NCBI GenBank assembly: GCA_946629405.1
Contig: CAMOXW010000173.1
Location: 1 to 19,195 of the forward strand
DNA length: 19,195 nt
Direction of reading: 5' to 3'
From: an uncultured Ruminococcus sp.
Lineage (GTDB): Bacteria; Bacillota_A; Clostridia; Oscillospirales; Ruminococcaceae
Shown here: positions 8,635 through 15,143 of the stretch, in pieces
Position numbering within the stretch: position 1 is the first letter of the stretch
How the letters are laid out: the number at the start of each line of letters is the position of its first letter
Made by a program: the position numbers and the translations under genes
Notes under the pieces: generated by a model
Told to the model about the DNA's origin: nothing
Seen by the model: the letters and a program-made list of their open reading frames with translations, nothing else
The model's database searches: none

Positions 8635-8663
8635 TTGAAAATAGCCGGATATTATGCTAAAAT
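8635..8663 (+). promoter_or_regulatory. Sigma-A-type promoter for ftsZ
   Basis: TTGAAA (8635-8640) and TAAAAT (8658-8663) are separated by 17 nt in the ftsQ-ftsZ gap, which is otherwise AT-rich and non-coding (8543-8730). Transcription should start near 8670, leaving a leader of about 60 nt. The leader contains an eight-codon frame (ATG 8689 to TAA 8715) that stops just before the ftsZ ribosome-binding site AGGAGGAG (8717-8724). The promoter suggests ftsZ can be expressed apart from the upstream wall genes. Confidence 0.75.
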
Positions 8664-8730
8664 ATAAAGTGTATTTATAGGTTTGATTATGTCTGTGAAA
8701 AACCAGGATAAATAATAGGAGGAGTTAAAA

Positions 8731-9876
8731 ATGTCAGATTTCAATTATGAGGAAGCTCTGGAGCCCGATGTAAATATAAAGGTCATCGGTGTCGGCGGCG
8801 GCGGCGGAAATGCTGTCAACTGCATGGTGGACTCCGGTGTGAATAATATAGAATATATCGCTATCAATACAGATGCAAAAGCACTCAATAAGTCAAGAGC
8901 TACCACAAGGATACCGATCGGTACAAAGCTCACCAAGGGCAGAGGCGCCGGAAATAAGCCGGAGGTTGGTCAGAAGAGCGCTGAGGAAAACAGGGACGAG
9001 ATTGAGACCCACCTCAAGGGCGCTGATATGGTCTTCATTACTGCCGGTATGGGCGGCGGTACAGGTACAGGTGCAGCACCTGTAGTTGCAAAGATAGCTA
9101 AGGAAATGGATATACTCACAGTAGCTGTTGTCACAAAGCCCTTCCTCTTTGAGAGAGAGCAGAAAATGGCTCAGGCTGAGAGAGGTATCGCAGAGCTCAG
9201 AAAATATGTTGACTCGCTTATCGTTATCCCTAATGAGAGACTTCTCGTCGGACTTGACAAGCCCCTTACTATGATGCAGTCCTTCGCTCTTTCGGATGAT
9301 ATCCTCAAGACCGGTGTCAAGAGTATTTCCGACCTTATTGTTGAGGAAGGCTACATAAATCTCGATTTTGCCGATGTTTCGACTATCATGAAGAACGCCG
9401 GACTTGCTCATATGGCTATCGGCCACGGCTCAGGCAAGGACAAGGCAAAGGAGGCTGCAAACGCAGTCATCTCCAGCCCGCTTCTCGAGACTTCTATCGC
9501 AGGCGCAAGACGTCTTCTTATCAATATCACAATGTCCGAGGATATTCTTTCCTCCGATGTTGATGCAGCTACAAAGCTTATCACAGATCAGGCTGCTAAG
9601 GATGTTGAGTTTATCTTCGGTACTGCTTTCAAGGAAGACATGCAGGATGAGATGACGATCACAGTTATTGCTGCCGGTTACGATATCGAAGGAGATCAGC
9701 CTGCACAGACAGATGAGCTTGGCCTCGGCAATCCTGAGGAAGACGTTATCCCGATAGGCAACCCGCTCATTGACGGTCTCGGACTTGGCGGCGGAAACAG
9801 CAATACCTCCAGACCTGCACCCTCAGCAAACAACGACTACGACCTTGATGACATCTTCAAGATGCTCGGAAACTGA
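8731..9876 (+). CDS. ftsZ: Cell division GTPase FtsZ
   Basis: Tubulin homologue that polymerises with GTP into the Z-ring and recruits the divisome. It has 381 residues. [11 protein letters not shown] is at 20-30, the tubulin signature [10 protein letters not shown] at 108-117, the T7 synergy loop NLDFADV at 210-216, followed by the C-terminal domain to about 317. A short variable Gly/Asn/Pro linker precedes the conserved C-terminal peptide [11 protein letters not shown] (371-381), which binds partners such as FtsA or SepF. With ftsA missing here, SepF or a distant ftsA would be the membrane anchor. AGGAGGAG lies 6 nt before the ATG. A strong promoter and terminator frame it as a single-gene unit, possibly with read-through from ftsQ. 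Confidence 0.98.
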   Translation: MSDFNYEEALEPDVNIKVIGVGGGGGNAVNCMVDSGVNNIEYIAINTDAKALNKSRATTRIPIGTKLTKGRGAGNKPEVGQKSAEENRDEIETHLKGADMVFITAGMGGGTGTGAAPVVAKIAKEMDILTVAVVTKPFLFEREQKMAQAERGIAELRKYVDSLIVIPNERLLVGLDKPLTMMQSFALSDDILKTGVKSISDLIVEEGYINLDFADVSTIMKNAGLAHMAIGHGSGKDKAKEAANAVISSPLLETSIAGARRLLINITMSEDILSSDVDAATKLITDQAAKDVEFIFGTAFKEDMQDEMTITVIAAGYDIEGDQPAQTDELGLGNPEEDVIPIGNPLIDGLGLGGGNSNTSRPAPSANNDYDLDDIFKMLGN

Positions 9877-9887
9877 AAATAACAACG

Positions 9888-9910
9888 GCGACCCTTCGGG
9901 GTCGCTTTTT
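9888..9910 (+). terminator. Rho-independent terminator of ftsZ
   Basis: GCGACCC (9888-9894) and GGGTCGC (9899-9905) form a perfect 7-bp stem closed by a C(TTCG)G tetraloop and followed by TTTTT (9906-9910). It lies 11 nt after the ftsZ stop. Confidence 0.93.
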
Positions 9911-10008
9911 ATATTTTGCGATTTTCATCATTTCATCACAGAACTATCACTGTTTTTTGATACACTATTGCCACAACCATGTGTTGGAAACTTAAAGGAG
10001 TGGTTTTT

Positions 10009-10560
10009 ATGAGAAAAAATATTTGTTTGCTTATGACGGCAATGCTTTGTGTTACGGCGTTTGTGGGTTGCGGAAAATCCGGGAACAAATCATCATCGGA
10101 AATAGAACCGAGCGTTAAAATAGTTGAGGATAATGAGGGATTCTGGAATTTGAGAATAGGAATGAGCGTTGAAGAATGTGTGAATATTCTTGGCGATTAC
10201 TCTGAAAAGAATGAAAAGTATGACAATTATTACTGGTATTTTGATGAGGTGAATTCATTCAAGACCTTAGAAAAAGAGCCGATTGTTCCTATAAAAAATG
10301 AAAAAGGTTATTGTGCTGAGATAAAAGTACATATATGGAATGATAAAATTCAGAGTATCAATTATAACTTTAACGATGTTGGAATAAATAATGCGGCGGA
10401 AATTGCTACAACACTAACTTCTGGTGAGGAATTTTCGGTTGAGTTTGATGCTGACGATGGTCTTGACATAACTACTATTGAAAACCATTCTATATTTGAA
10501 GCATCTGTGACTATTTTTACCAATGTTTTAAGGCACAATCCTACGATTCTAATTCAATAA
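10009..10560 (+). CDS. Putative lipoprotein of unknown function
   Basis: I do not recognise the family. The 183-residue protein begins with a basic residue pair, a hydrophobic stretch and a cysteine at position 21 (VTAFVGC), resembling a type II signal peptide, although Phe at -3 is not ideal for a lipobox. A Ser/Lys-rich linker follows. The segment NLRIGMSVEECVNILGDY resembles the GMS-xEEV-xxxLG pattern of small beta-lactamase-inhibitor/BamE-like folds; this is weak and only suggestive. ATG 10009 is preferred over ATG 9979 because AAAGGAG (9994-10000) lies 8 nt before it and because the signal peptide then starts at the N-terminus. The gene is clearly richer in A and T than its neighbours and lies between two terminators, so it is probably its own unit and may have been acquired separately. 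No convincing promoter was found in 9911-10008. Confidence 0.8.
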   Translation: MRKNICLLMTAMLCVTAFVGCGKSGNKSSSEIEPSVKIVEDNEGFWNLRIGMSVEECVNILGDYSEKNEKYDNYYWYFDEVNSFKTLEKEPIVPIKNEKGYCAEIKVHIWNDKIQSINYNFNDVGINNAAEIATTLTSGEEFSVEFDADDGLDITTIENHSIFEASVTIFTNVLRHNPTILIQ

Positions 10561-10573
10561 AACAGAATGATTC

Positions 10574-10605
10574 AAAAAGCTGCCCCAAAACCGGGTAGCT
10601 TTTTT
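10574..10605 (+). terminator. Rho-independent terminator of the lipoprotein gene
   Basis: AAAAAGCTGCCC (10574-10585) pairs with GGGTAGCTTTTT (10593 onward), with one G-T pair and a 7-nt loop, ending in a T-run to 10605. It lies just after the lipoprotein stop. The A-run on the left arm means it could also act for the opposite strand. Confidence 0.88.
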
Positions 10606-10678
10606 ACTGTCCGTATATTTTCCTTGTCAATATAGTAAAATGCACTAAAATGAACCGAAATTTTCTACATATTAATAG

Positions 10679-10707
10679 TTGAAATATTATATTGAATATG
10701 TTATAAT
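10679..10707 (+). promoter_or_regulatory. Near-consensus sigma-A promoter for the DivIVA-like gene
   Basis: TTGAAA (10679-10684), a 17-nt spacer and a perfect TATAAT (10702-10707) with an upstream TG (10699-10700) predict strong transcription starting near 10714. A second, weaker pair TTGTCA (10624-10629) and TAAAAT (10646-10651) with 16-nt spacing lies upstream. Confidence 0.8.
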
Positions 10708-10777
10708 TGGTTAAAGGCAATTTTATTCCTTGAATTTATATTTGCCGCAGCCTGCTGCGGGGATAGGAGTGTATACA

Positions 10778-12481
10778 ATGGAAGAACCAACCATATTACG
10801 AACAGCCAGAGTAGGAGGCTTCGTCAAGGAAGACGTTATGACCTACCTCGATGAGCTCAATTCTAAGATAACCTCTCTCGAAGATGAACTCAAAAAGGCT
10901 AAGGGCGAAGGCTCTGCATCCGCCGCAGACGCGCAGGAACTCATCAAAGCACGCAATCAGGTAGATAACCTCCAGGAAAAGCTCAACGCTTCCAATAACG
11001 CGCTCAGAGCTGCCAAGAAGGAAAACGAAGAACTCCAGAAGAAGCTCGATGAAAGTCAGAAGATAATCACTCAGCTCAGAGCTGGCGGTGCAGGCGGCGC
11101 TCAGGCTAATATGCAGACCGCGCAGGCTCTCGAAGCTGCCAAGCGTGAGATCGACAGCCTCAGAGCTAAGCTTAAAGCCGCTGAAGAAAAATCAGCTGCA
11201 CCTGCTGCCGGCGGAGCTCCCCAGCAGAACGCTCAGGCTAATGCTCAGACTGCCGCTGCTCTTGAAGCTGCAAAGCGCGAGATCGACAGCCTCAGAGCTA
11301 AGCTCAAGAACGCCGAGGAGAAGGCTGCTGCCGCAAACAAGGCTGCTCCTCAGGGCAACAATGCCGCTAATAACGCTGCAAATGAGGCTGAGCTTGCTAA
11401 GGCTAAGCAGGAGATATCCAAGATCACCGCAGAGCTTACTGCCAAGACTCGCGAACTCGCTGAGAAGGAAAATAAACTCACCCAGATCACTAAGGACAGT
11501 GAGTCCGCTATCGCTAAAAAGGATGCTGAGATCTCCAAGCTCAACGACGAGATCACTGACCTCAAGGAGAACGGCGGCATGATTCCTTCGTCCTTCGACA
11601 TGGGTGCTCTCTTTACCGAGGCTCAGAAAACTGCCGGAAAGATCACTATTGAGGCTCAGAGAAACGCTGACAAGGTTACTAAGGAAGCTAACGAAAATGC
11701 CGAAAAGGTTACTAAGGAAGCCAACGAGAAGGCTGATTCTATCGTGAAGGAAGCCAATATCGAGGCTGAAACTACTATTAATAACGCAAACAGCACTGCT
11801 GACGCCTGCATCAAGGAGGCTAACGAAAAGGCTAAGGATACCGTTGAGAAGGCGAATGAGCAGGCTAAGAACGCTGTTGACGAGGCTAACGCTCAGGCTA
11901 AGGCTACCATTGATCAGGCTAACGCTCAGGCTAAGCGTACCGTTGAGGAGGCTAATGCTCACGCTGATAAGGTCAACGAGATGTCTGATACTGTCCGTAA
12001 GATGCTTCTTAACGAGATCGAGAGCGTAAATACAAAGTTCACAGATATAACATCTGTTCTCAGCCGTCTTTCTACTCAGGCTAATGACCGCATGAGTGAG
12101 GCGCAGCTCATCGTGGGTGAAGCACGCAAGGCTGTCGACAACGATGAGGCTAATAAGGTCGTAAAGAAGGACGAACCTCCTAAGGCCGAATTTAAACCGA
12201 CTGAGGCTCCTAAGGCTGTTGTAGCGGAGGTCGCTTCTCCCGTTAAGGCTTCGGCATCCGATCCGTTCGCTAATGTTGGGTCAGCACAGTCTTACAATGC
12301 TGGAAACAATATGAATTCATACAATAATAAGCCCCAGCCTGCACAGGCTCCTGCTCAGCAGCAGACTGCTCCGCAGGCTCCCAAGCAGCCCGCAAATAAG
12401 AGCGCTAATTTCAATTTTGATATGGCAGAGCTCCTCAAGGCTGCTGAGGAAGAGGCTGCAAAGGAAAACTCTGAGTCATAA
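10778..12481 (+). CDS. DivIVA-like coiled-coil protein with 11-residue repeats
   Basis: A 567-residue, mostly helical protein. The N-terminus ILRTARVGGFVKEDVMTYL (6-24) resembles the membrane-targeting start of DivIVA/GpsB proteins (a Gly-rich turn followed by an acidic helix), and heptad coiled coil follows to about 100. Residues 111-190 contain two copies of an EAAKREIDSLRAKLK helix joined by Ala/Gly/Gln-rich linkers. Residues 288-397 are ten consecutive 11-residue repeats. A second coil (about 398-450), a Pro/Gln/Asn-rich linker and a short C-terminal helix (FNFDMAELLKAAEEEA) complete it. ATG 10778 is chosen because AGGAG (10765-10769) lies 8 nt upstream; a longer TTG start at 10730 has no such support. 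DivIVA proteins mark curved membrane at poles and septa, and location near ftsZ agrees with that. No heart of a known enzyme is seen. DivIVA family membership is inferred from the N-terminus and architecture. Confidence 0.75.
   Translation: MEEPTILRTARVGGFVKEDVMTYLDELNSKITSLEDELKKAKGEGSASAADAQELIKARNQVDNLQEKLNASNNALRAAKKENEELQKKLDESQKIITQLRAGGAGGAQANMQTAQALEAAKREIDSLRAKLKAAEEKSAAPAAGGAPQQNAQANAQTAAALEAAKREIDSLRAKLKNAEEKAAAANKAAPQGNNAANNAANEAELAKAKQEISKITAELTAKTRELAEKENKLTQITKDSESAIAKKDAEISKLNDEITDLKENGGMIPSSFDMGALFTEAQKTAGKITIEAQRNADKVTKEANENAEKVTKEANEKADSIVKEANIEAETTINNANSTADACIKEANEKAKDTVEKANEQAKNAVDEANAQAKATIDQANAQAKRTVEEANAHADKVNEMSDTVRKMLLNEIESVNTKFTDITSVLSRLSTQANDRMSEAQLIVGEARKAVDNDEANKVVKKDEPPKAEFKPTEAPKAVVAEVASPVKASASDPFANVGSAQSYNAGNNMNSYNNKPQPAQAPAQQQTAPQAPKQPANKSANFNFDMAELLKAAEEEAAKENSES
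11129..11302 (+). repeat. Two copies of a 44-bp repeat, 132 bp apart, in the DivIVA-like gene
   Basis: Copies start at 11129 and 11261 and share the GAGATCGACAGCCTCAGAGC core with few changes. Both encode LEAAKREIDSLRAKLK, and the linkers around them (AQTA before, AEEK after) are also alike, so a block of 44 residues appears to have been duplicated. Confidence 0.85.
11639..11968 (+). repeat. Ten in-frame 33-bp units encoding 11-residue (hendecad) repeats
   Basis: The 330 bp divide exactly into ten 33-bp units with consensus x-[TV]-[VI]-x-E-A-N-x-x-A-x, for example KVTKEANENAE, DTVEKANEQAK, ATIDQANAQAK. The small or hydrophobic positions recur with 4-4-3 spacing, the mark of a hendecad coiled coil or an amphipathic 11/3 helix. 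The DNA units have drifted, so the pattern is best seen in protein. Confidence 0.93.
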
Positions 12482-12494
12482 AATGAGCGAATGC

Positions 12495-12524
12495 CCGCAG
12501 TTCCGGTCCATTCCGGGACTGCGG
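12495..12524 (+). terminator. Strong stem-loop after the DivIVA-like gene, possible terminator
   Basis: CCGCAGTTCCGG (12495-12506) pairs with CCGGGACTGCGG (12513-12524) over 12 bp with one G-T pair and a 6-nt loop. AAATGA (12481-12486) and TCATTT (12538-12543) can extend it. No clear T-run follows, so it may attenuate, protect the 3' end, or act with a factor rather than terminate by itself. A TATAAT (12549-12554) just beyond has no good -35 partner. Confidence 0.5.
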
Positions 12525-12561
12525 ACAACTCAGCGTTTCATTTGTATATATAATTCGGAAT

Positions 12562-13152
12562 GTGGTGGGACCCTTGACATTGGTTGAAAGTAAATGCGGC
12601 GAATTGTGCAGCATGACGGACGAGGAGCTGTCATTGCTGGCACGAAGCAGTAAAGGTGCCGCGGAGGAGCTTATCTCCCGGTATACTGATGTGATCTCAG
12701 TCAAGGCACGGCTTTTTGCACGTTACGGCGCCGAGCCGGACGACCTCAGGCAGGAAGGGCTTATCAGCCTGTTAGGGGCTATCTATGCCTTCAAGCCGGA
12801 GAGAGGCGTGAAGTTTTCTACCTTTTCTGAAGTTTGTATAAACAACAGGATGAGAACGATCCTGCGTAAAAGAGCGGCAGCTTGTCAGGGTGAAAGCCTT
12901 GATGACGGAAGCTGCGATAAGCTCATGTCCCAGGATGAGTCACCTGAGAGCGTCTGTCTTTACAAGGAACTTCTCAGTGAGCTTAAAAACGGCATAAACT
13001 CCGAATTATCCTCCGCAGAAAAACGTACCTTTGAGCTTTGTATCCAGGGCTTCAGTTACAAGAGCACAGCGAGAATGCTGGGGATAAGCGAGAAGGCTGT
13101 CGATAATGCAATGCAGAGAGCGCGGAGAAAGCTCCGTGCGATCGTAACATAA
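12562..13152 (+). CDS. Sigma-70 family RNA polymerase sigma factor, SigH-like
   Basis: A sigma factor of up to 196 residues. Region 2 spans about 35-105: DDLRQEGLISLLGAIYAF (60-77, core-binding) followed by FSTFSEVCINNRMRTILRK (85-103, the -10 recognition part). Region 4 spans about 150-195, with the helix-turn-helix YKSTARMLGISEKAVDNAM and a basic tail. The wording of region 2 is close to SigH/Spo0H of Firmicutes, which directs transition-state and early sporulation genes; that assignment is an inference. The start is uncertain. GTG 12562 is the outermost but lacks a clear ribosome-binding site; TTG 12580 has GGTGGGA (12564-12570) 9 nt upstream; ATG 12614 starts where family similarity begins but has no such site. 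Any of these keeps both regions intact. Confidence 0.85.
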   Translation: MVGPLTLVESKCGELCSMTDEELSLLARSSKGAAEELISRYTDVISVKARLFARYGAEPDDLRQEGLISLLGAIYAFKPERGVKFSTFSEVCINNRMRTILRKRAAACQGESLDDGSCDKLMSQDESPESVCLYKELLSELKNGINSELSSAEKRTFELCIQGFSYKSTARMLGISEKAVDNAMQRARRKLRAIVT

Positions 13153-13167
13153 ACATATGGCTGTGTA

Positions 13168-13236
13168 GCTTAAATCAAGAGCGTTGTTATGCAAAGATGT
13201 CGGTGAAAGTCCGACCGTGGTCCAAATATTTTAAGC
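13168..13236 (+). promoter_or_regulatory. Candidate structured leader RNA of the zinc-ribbon gene
   Basis: GCTTAAA (13168-13174) can pair with TTTAAGC (13230-13236), closing a domain that ends directly before the GAGG ribosome-binding site (13237-13240). Inside are GTCGG (13199-13203) with CCGAC (13211-13215) around a TGAAAGT loop, and a small GCGT/ATGC stem (13181-13184, 13189-13192). The CGGTGAAAGTCCG core recalls the conserved GGTG-AAA-TCC part of cobalamin riboswitches, but the remaining conserved boxes of that class are not seen. It may be an unassigned cis-regulatory RNA. Confidence 0.4.
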
Positions 13237-13248
13237 GAGGTTTTGAAA

Positions 13249-13524
13249 ATGTACGAAGACAAGACATTAGTCTGCAAGGAATGTGGAAACGAATTCATCT
13301 TCTCTGCAGGCGAACAGGAATTCTATGCAGAGAAAGGTTTCGTGAACGAGCCCCAGAGATGTAAGGCTTGCCGCGATGCAAGAAAGAATGCAGGCAGAGC
13401 AGAAAGAGTTATGTATACTGCTGTTTGCGCTTCATGCGGTGGAGAGGCTAAGGTTCCCTTTGAACCCAAGGAGGGCAGAGCAGTTTATTGCAGCGAATGT
13501 TTCGCAAAGATGAACGAAGGTTGA
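13249..13524 (+). CDS. Small zinc-ribbon protein with four CxxC motifs
   Basis: A 91-residue cytoplasmic protein with four CxxC pairs at C9/C12, C38/C41, C60/C63 and C81/C84, enough for two zinc ribbons. The segment FSAGEQEFYAEKGF followed by RCKACRDARK is typical of a widespread Firmicute and Chloroflexi zinc-ribbon family of unknown function; the second half (PFEPKEGRAVYCSECF) is the usual partner module. Members are often noted as possible nucleic-acid or ribosome-linked factors, but no function is established. ATG 13249 is preferred over TTG 13243 because GAGG (13237-13240) is 8 nt upstream of the ATG and only 2 nt from the TTG. Confidence 0.88.
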   Translation: MYEDKTLVCKECGNEFIFSAGEQEFYAEKGFVNEPQRCKACRDARKNAGRAERVMYTAVCASCGGEAKVPFEPKEGRAVYCSECFAKMNEG

Positions 13525-13536
13525 CGAATTTTGTCC

Positions 13537-13559
13537 CGCACGGTCTCAACGACTGTGCG
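13537..13559 (+). other. Stem-loop downstream of the zinc-ribbon gene
   Basis: CGCACGGTC (13537-13545) pairs with GACTGTGCG (13551-13559) over 9 bp with one G-T pair and a 5-nt loop. TTTTT occurs 8 nt later inside a second short palindrome (ACAGTTT/AAACTGT, 13563-13578). It may be a weak terminator or 3'-end protector. Confidence 0.45.
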
Positions 13560-13587
13560 CGAACAGTTTTTAAACTGTATCGATCAG

Positions 13588-13615
13588 GCGTGCTGTGCGA
13601 GCGGCACGCTGTTTT
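13588..13615 (+). terminator. Possible intrinsic terminator before the trmK operon
   Basis: GCGTGC (13588-13593) and GCACGC (13604-13609) form a 6-bp GC-rich stem with a 10-nt loop, followed by TGTTTTGT. The T-run is interrupted, so termination may be partial. The rest of the gap up to 13681 shows a further short CCCGG/CCGGG hairpin (13641-13654) and no convincing promoter. Confidence 0.5.
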
Positions 13616-13681
13616 GTATTATTGAGAATTATGAATTTTTCCCGGTGTTCCGGGAGATTCGGAGATCAGTGAGGTGTTGGT

Positions 13682-15133
13682 ATGCTCGATAGGAGACTGA
13701 GCTGTATTGCTGACCTTGTCAGTGGAAAAGGTATTGCTGTTGATGTCGGAACGGATCATGCTTACCTTGCGGCTGAGCTTATAAACAGCGGAAAATGCAG
13801 CCGGGTGATCGCATCGGACATCAGAGAGGGCCCTCTCGAGTCTGCGCGAAAAACTGTCGAAAAAAATCATATTGAGGATAAGGTCAAGCTTATTCTTTCG
13901 GACGGCCTGTACAATGTGCCTCTCGATGGAGTGAGCGATATAGTTATCGCCGGAATGGGCGGCGAGACTATTGCTGACATTGTCGAGAAATGCGACTGGG
14001 ACGTTTTGGACAATATCCGGTGGATATTGCAGCCGATGTCGAAGCCGGAATTCCTCCGCAAAAAACTATATGAGCATATGCTGCACATCACGGAGGAATA
14101 TGCAGTTGAGGACGGCGATAAGCTTTATGTGGTCATGGTTGCGGAGTACGATTCGGATTATCGCTATCTTACGGAGTTTGATGCACTGTATGGTTTTTTT
14201 GACGATAATGATGAGTTGGGCAGGAAGTTCCGTGACCGCGAGGCTGAAAGATTGTCGAAAATTGCCCGGAATCTGCAAATGGCTGGAAAAACCGAGGATT
14301 CCACGCACTTTACTGCACTTAGCTATAAAATGGAAAAAGGCGTGGATTCGGTGAAAATCTCCGATATTTATAACTATCTGGACAGCCTGTATCCGTTCAG
14401 CACCCAGGAAAAGTGGGATAATTCGGGACTGCTTGTCGAAAATAAGTCGGGCGAGGCTGATACCGTTATACTCTCCCTCGACATTACCGATAGCGTGATA
14501 AGTGAGGCTGCCTGCAAGTGGGCTGATCTGATAATATCGCATCATCCGGTCATTTTCGAGCCGCTCAGAAGGATAGCCTTTTCAAGTCCGGTTTACAAAC
14601 TCATCGAGTCTGACATTGCGGCGATCTGCGCTCACACAAATCTTGACATTGCTGACGGCGGAACAAATGGCGTTATACTTGAAAAACTTAGGAACAGATT
14701 TGGTATAACCGACGATGCTGAGCCATTTGAGGAACTCGGGAACGGCAGGTCGCTGGGCTGGATAGTTACACTTCCAGAGAGCATTTCTGCTGAAACTCTG
14801 GCAGTCGGTCTGAAAGAGATCTTCGACTGTGAGTATGTCAGAATGTCTGGCGAAAGGCAGTGGAAAGTGCGTAAAATAGCCTTCTGTTCAGGCTCGGGCG
14901 GCTCCATGCTCGACCTTGCTCTGGAGAAAGGCTGCTGCGCTTTTATTACTGGCGACGTCAAGCACGATGTCTGGATCGATGCTAATAACAGGGAATTCTG
15001 CTTGTTCGACTGTGGACATTTCCACACAGAAAACCTTGTTTTGCGGGAGCTCAGACGTGTGCTTGAAGAAAGGTTCCCGCAGCTTGATGTTGAGATTGCT
15101 GAGCGTTCAATTGATCCTTGTAAATACGTCTGA
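13682..15133 (+). CDS. trmK: Fusion of tRNA (adenine22-N1)-methyltransferase TrmK with a Nif3/DUF34 metal-binding protein
   Basis: A single 483-residue frame joins two proteins that are adjacent genes (yqfN-yqfO) in Bacillus. Residues 1 to about 222 are TrmK: the SAM-binding motif DVGTDHAYLA (21-30), SDIREGPLESA (45-55), VIAGMGGETI (88-97) and LQPMSKPEFLR (116-126). TrmK methylates A22 of some tRNAs. Residues from about 224 are Nif3/DUF34: WDNSGLLV (245-252), the dimetal ligands SHHP (H287, H288), D322 in HTNLD, and GHFHTE with H446 and E450. The Nif3 part, about 259 residues, is of the short type without the PII-like insert of YqfO. GTG 14351, where Nif3 similarity begins, follows AAAAAGG, so internal initiation of a separate Nif3 is possible. 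The start has GAGGTG (13671-13676). The frame is continuous with no sign of error. Confidence 0.9.
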   Translation: MLDRRLSCIADLVSGKGIAVDVGTDHAYLAAELINSGKCSRVIASDIREGPLESARKTVEKNHIEDKVKLILSDGLYNVPLDGVSDIVIAGMGGETIADIVEKCDWDVLDNIRWILQPMSKPEFLRKKLYEHMLHITEEYAVEDGDKLYVVMVAEYDSDYRYLTEFDALYGFFDDNDELGRKFRDREAERLSKIARNLQMAGKTEDSTHFTALSYKMEKGVDSVKISDIYNYLDSLYPFSTQEKWDNSGLLVENKSGEADTVILSLDITDSVISEAACKWADLIISHHPVIFEPLRRIAFSSPVYKLIESDIAAICAHTNLDIADGGTNGVILEKLRNRFGITDDAEPFEELGNGRSLGWIVTLPESISAETLAVGLKEIFDCEYVRMSGERQWKVRKIAFCSGSGGSMLDLALEKGCCAFITGDVKHDVWIDANNREFCLFDCGHFHTENLVLRELRRVLEERFPQLDVEIAERSIDPCKYV

Positions 15134-15143
15134 GGTGAACATA

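Noticed and set aside
11192..11962. Minus-strand open frame of 256 codons with Leu/Ser-rich repeats
   Set aside because: It is the complement of the hendecad-repeat region of the DivIVA-like gene; no ribosome-binding site supports it.
13196..13223. Full cobalamin riboswitch
   Set aside because: Only the GGTG-AAA-TCC-like core is present; the other conserved boxes and the overall size of the class are lacking, and the downstream gene is not cobalamin-related.
14916..15143. Upstream extension of the RlmA frame by 76 codons
   Set aside because: It overlaps the end of the TrmK-Nif3 gene in another frame. The zinc-finger ligands fall at the family positions C5, C8, C21 and H25 only when ATG 15144 is the start.
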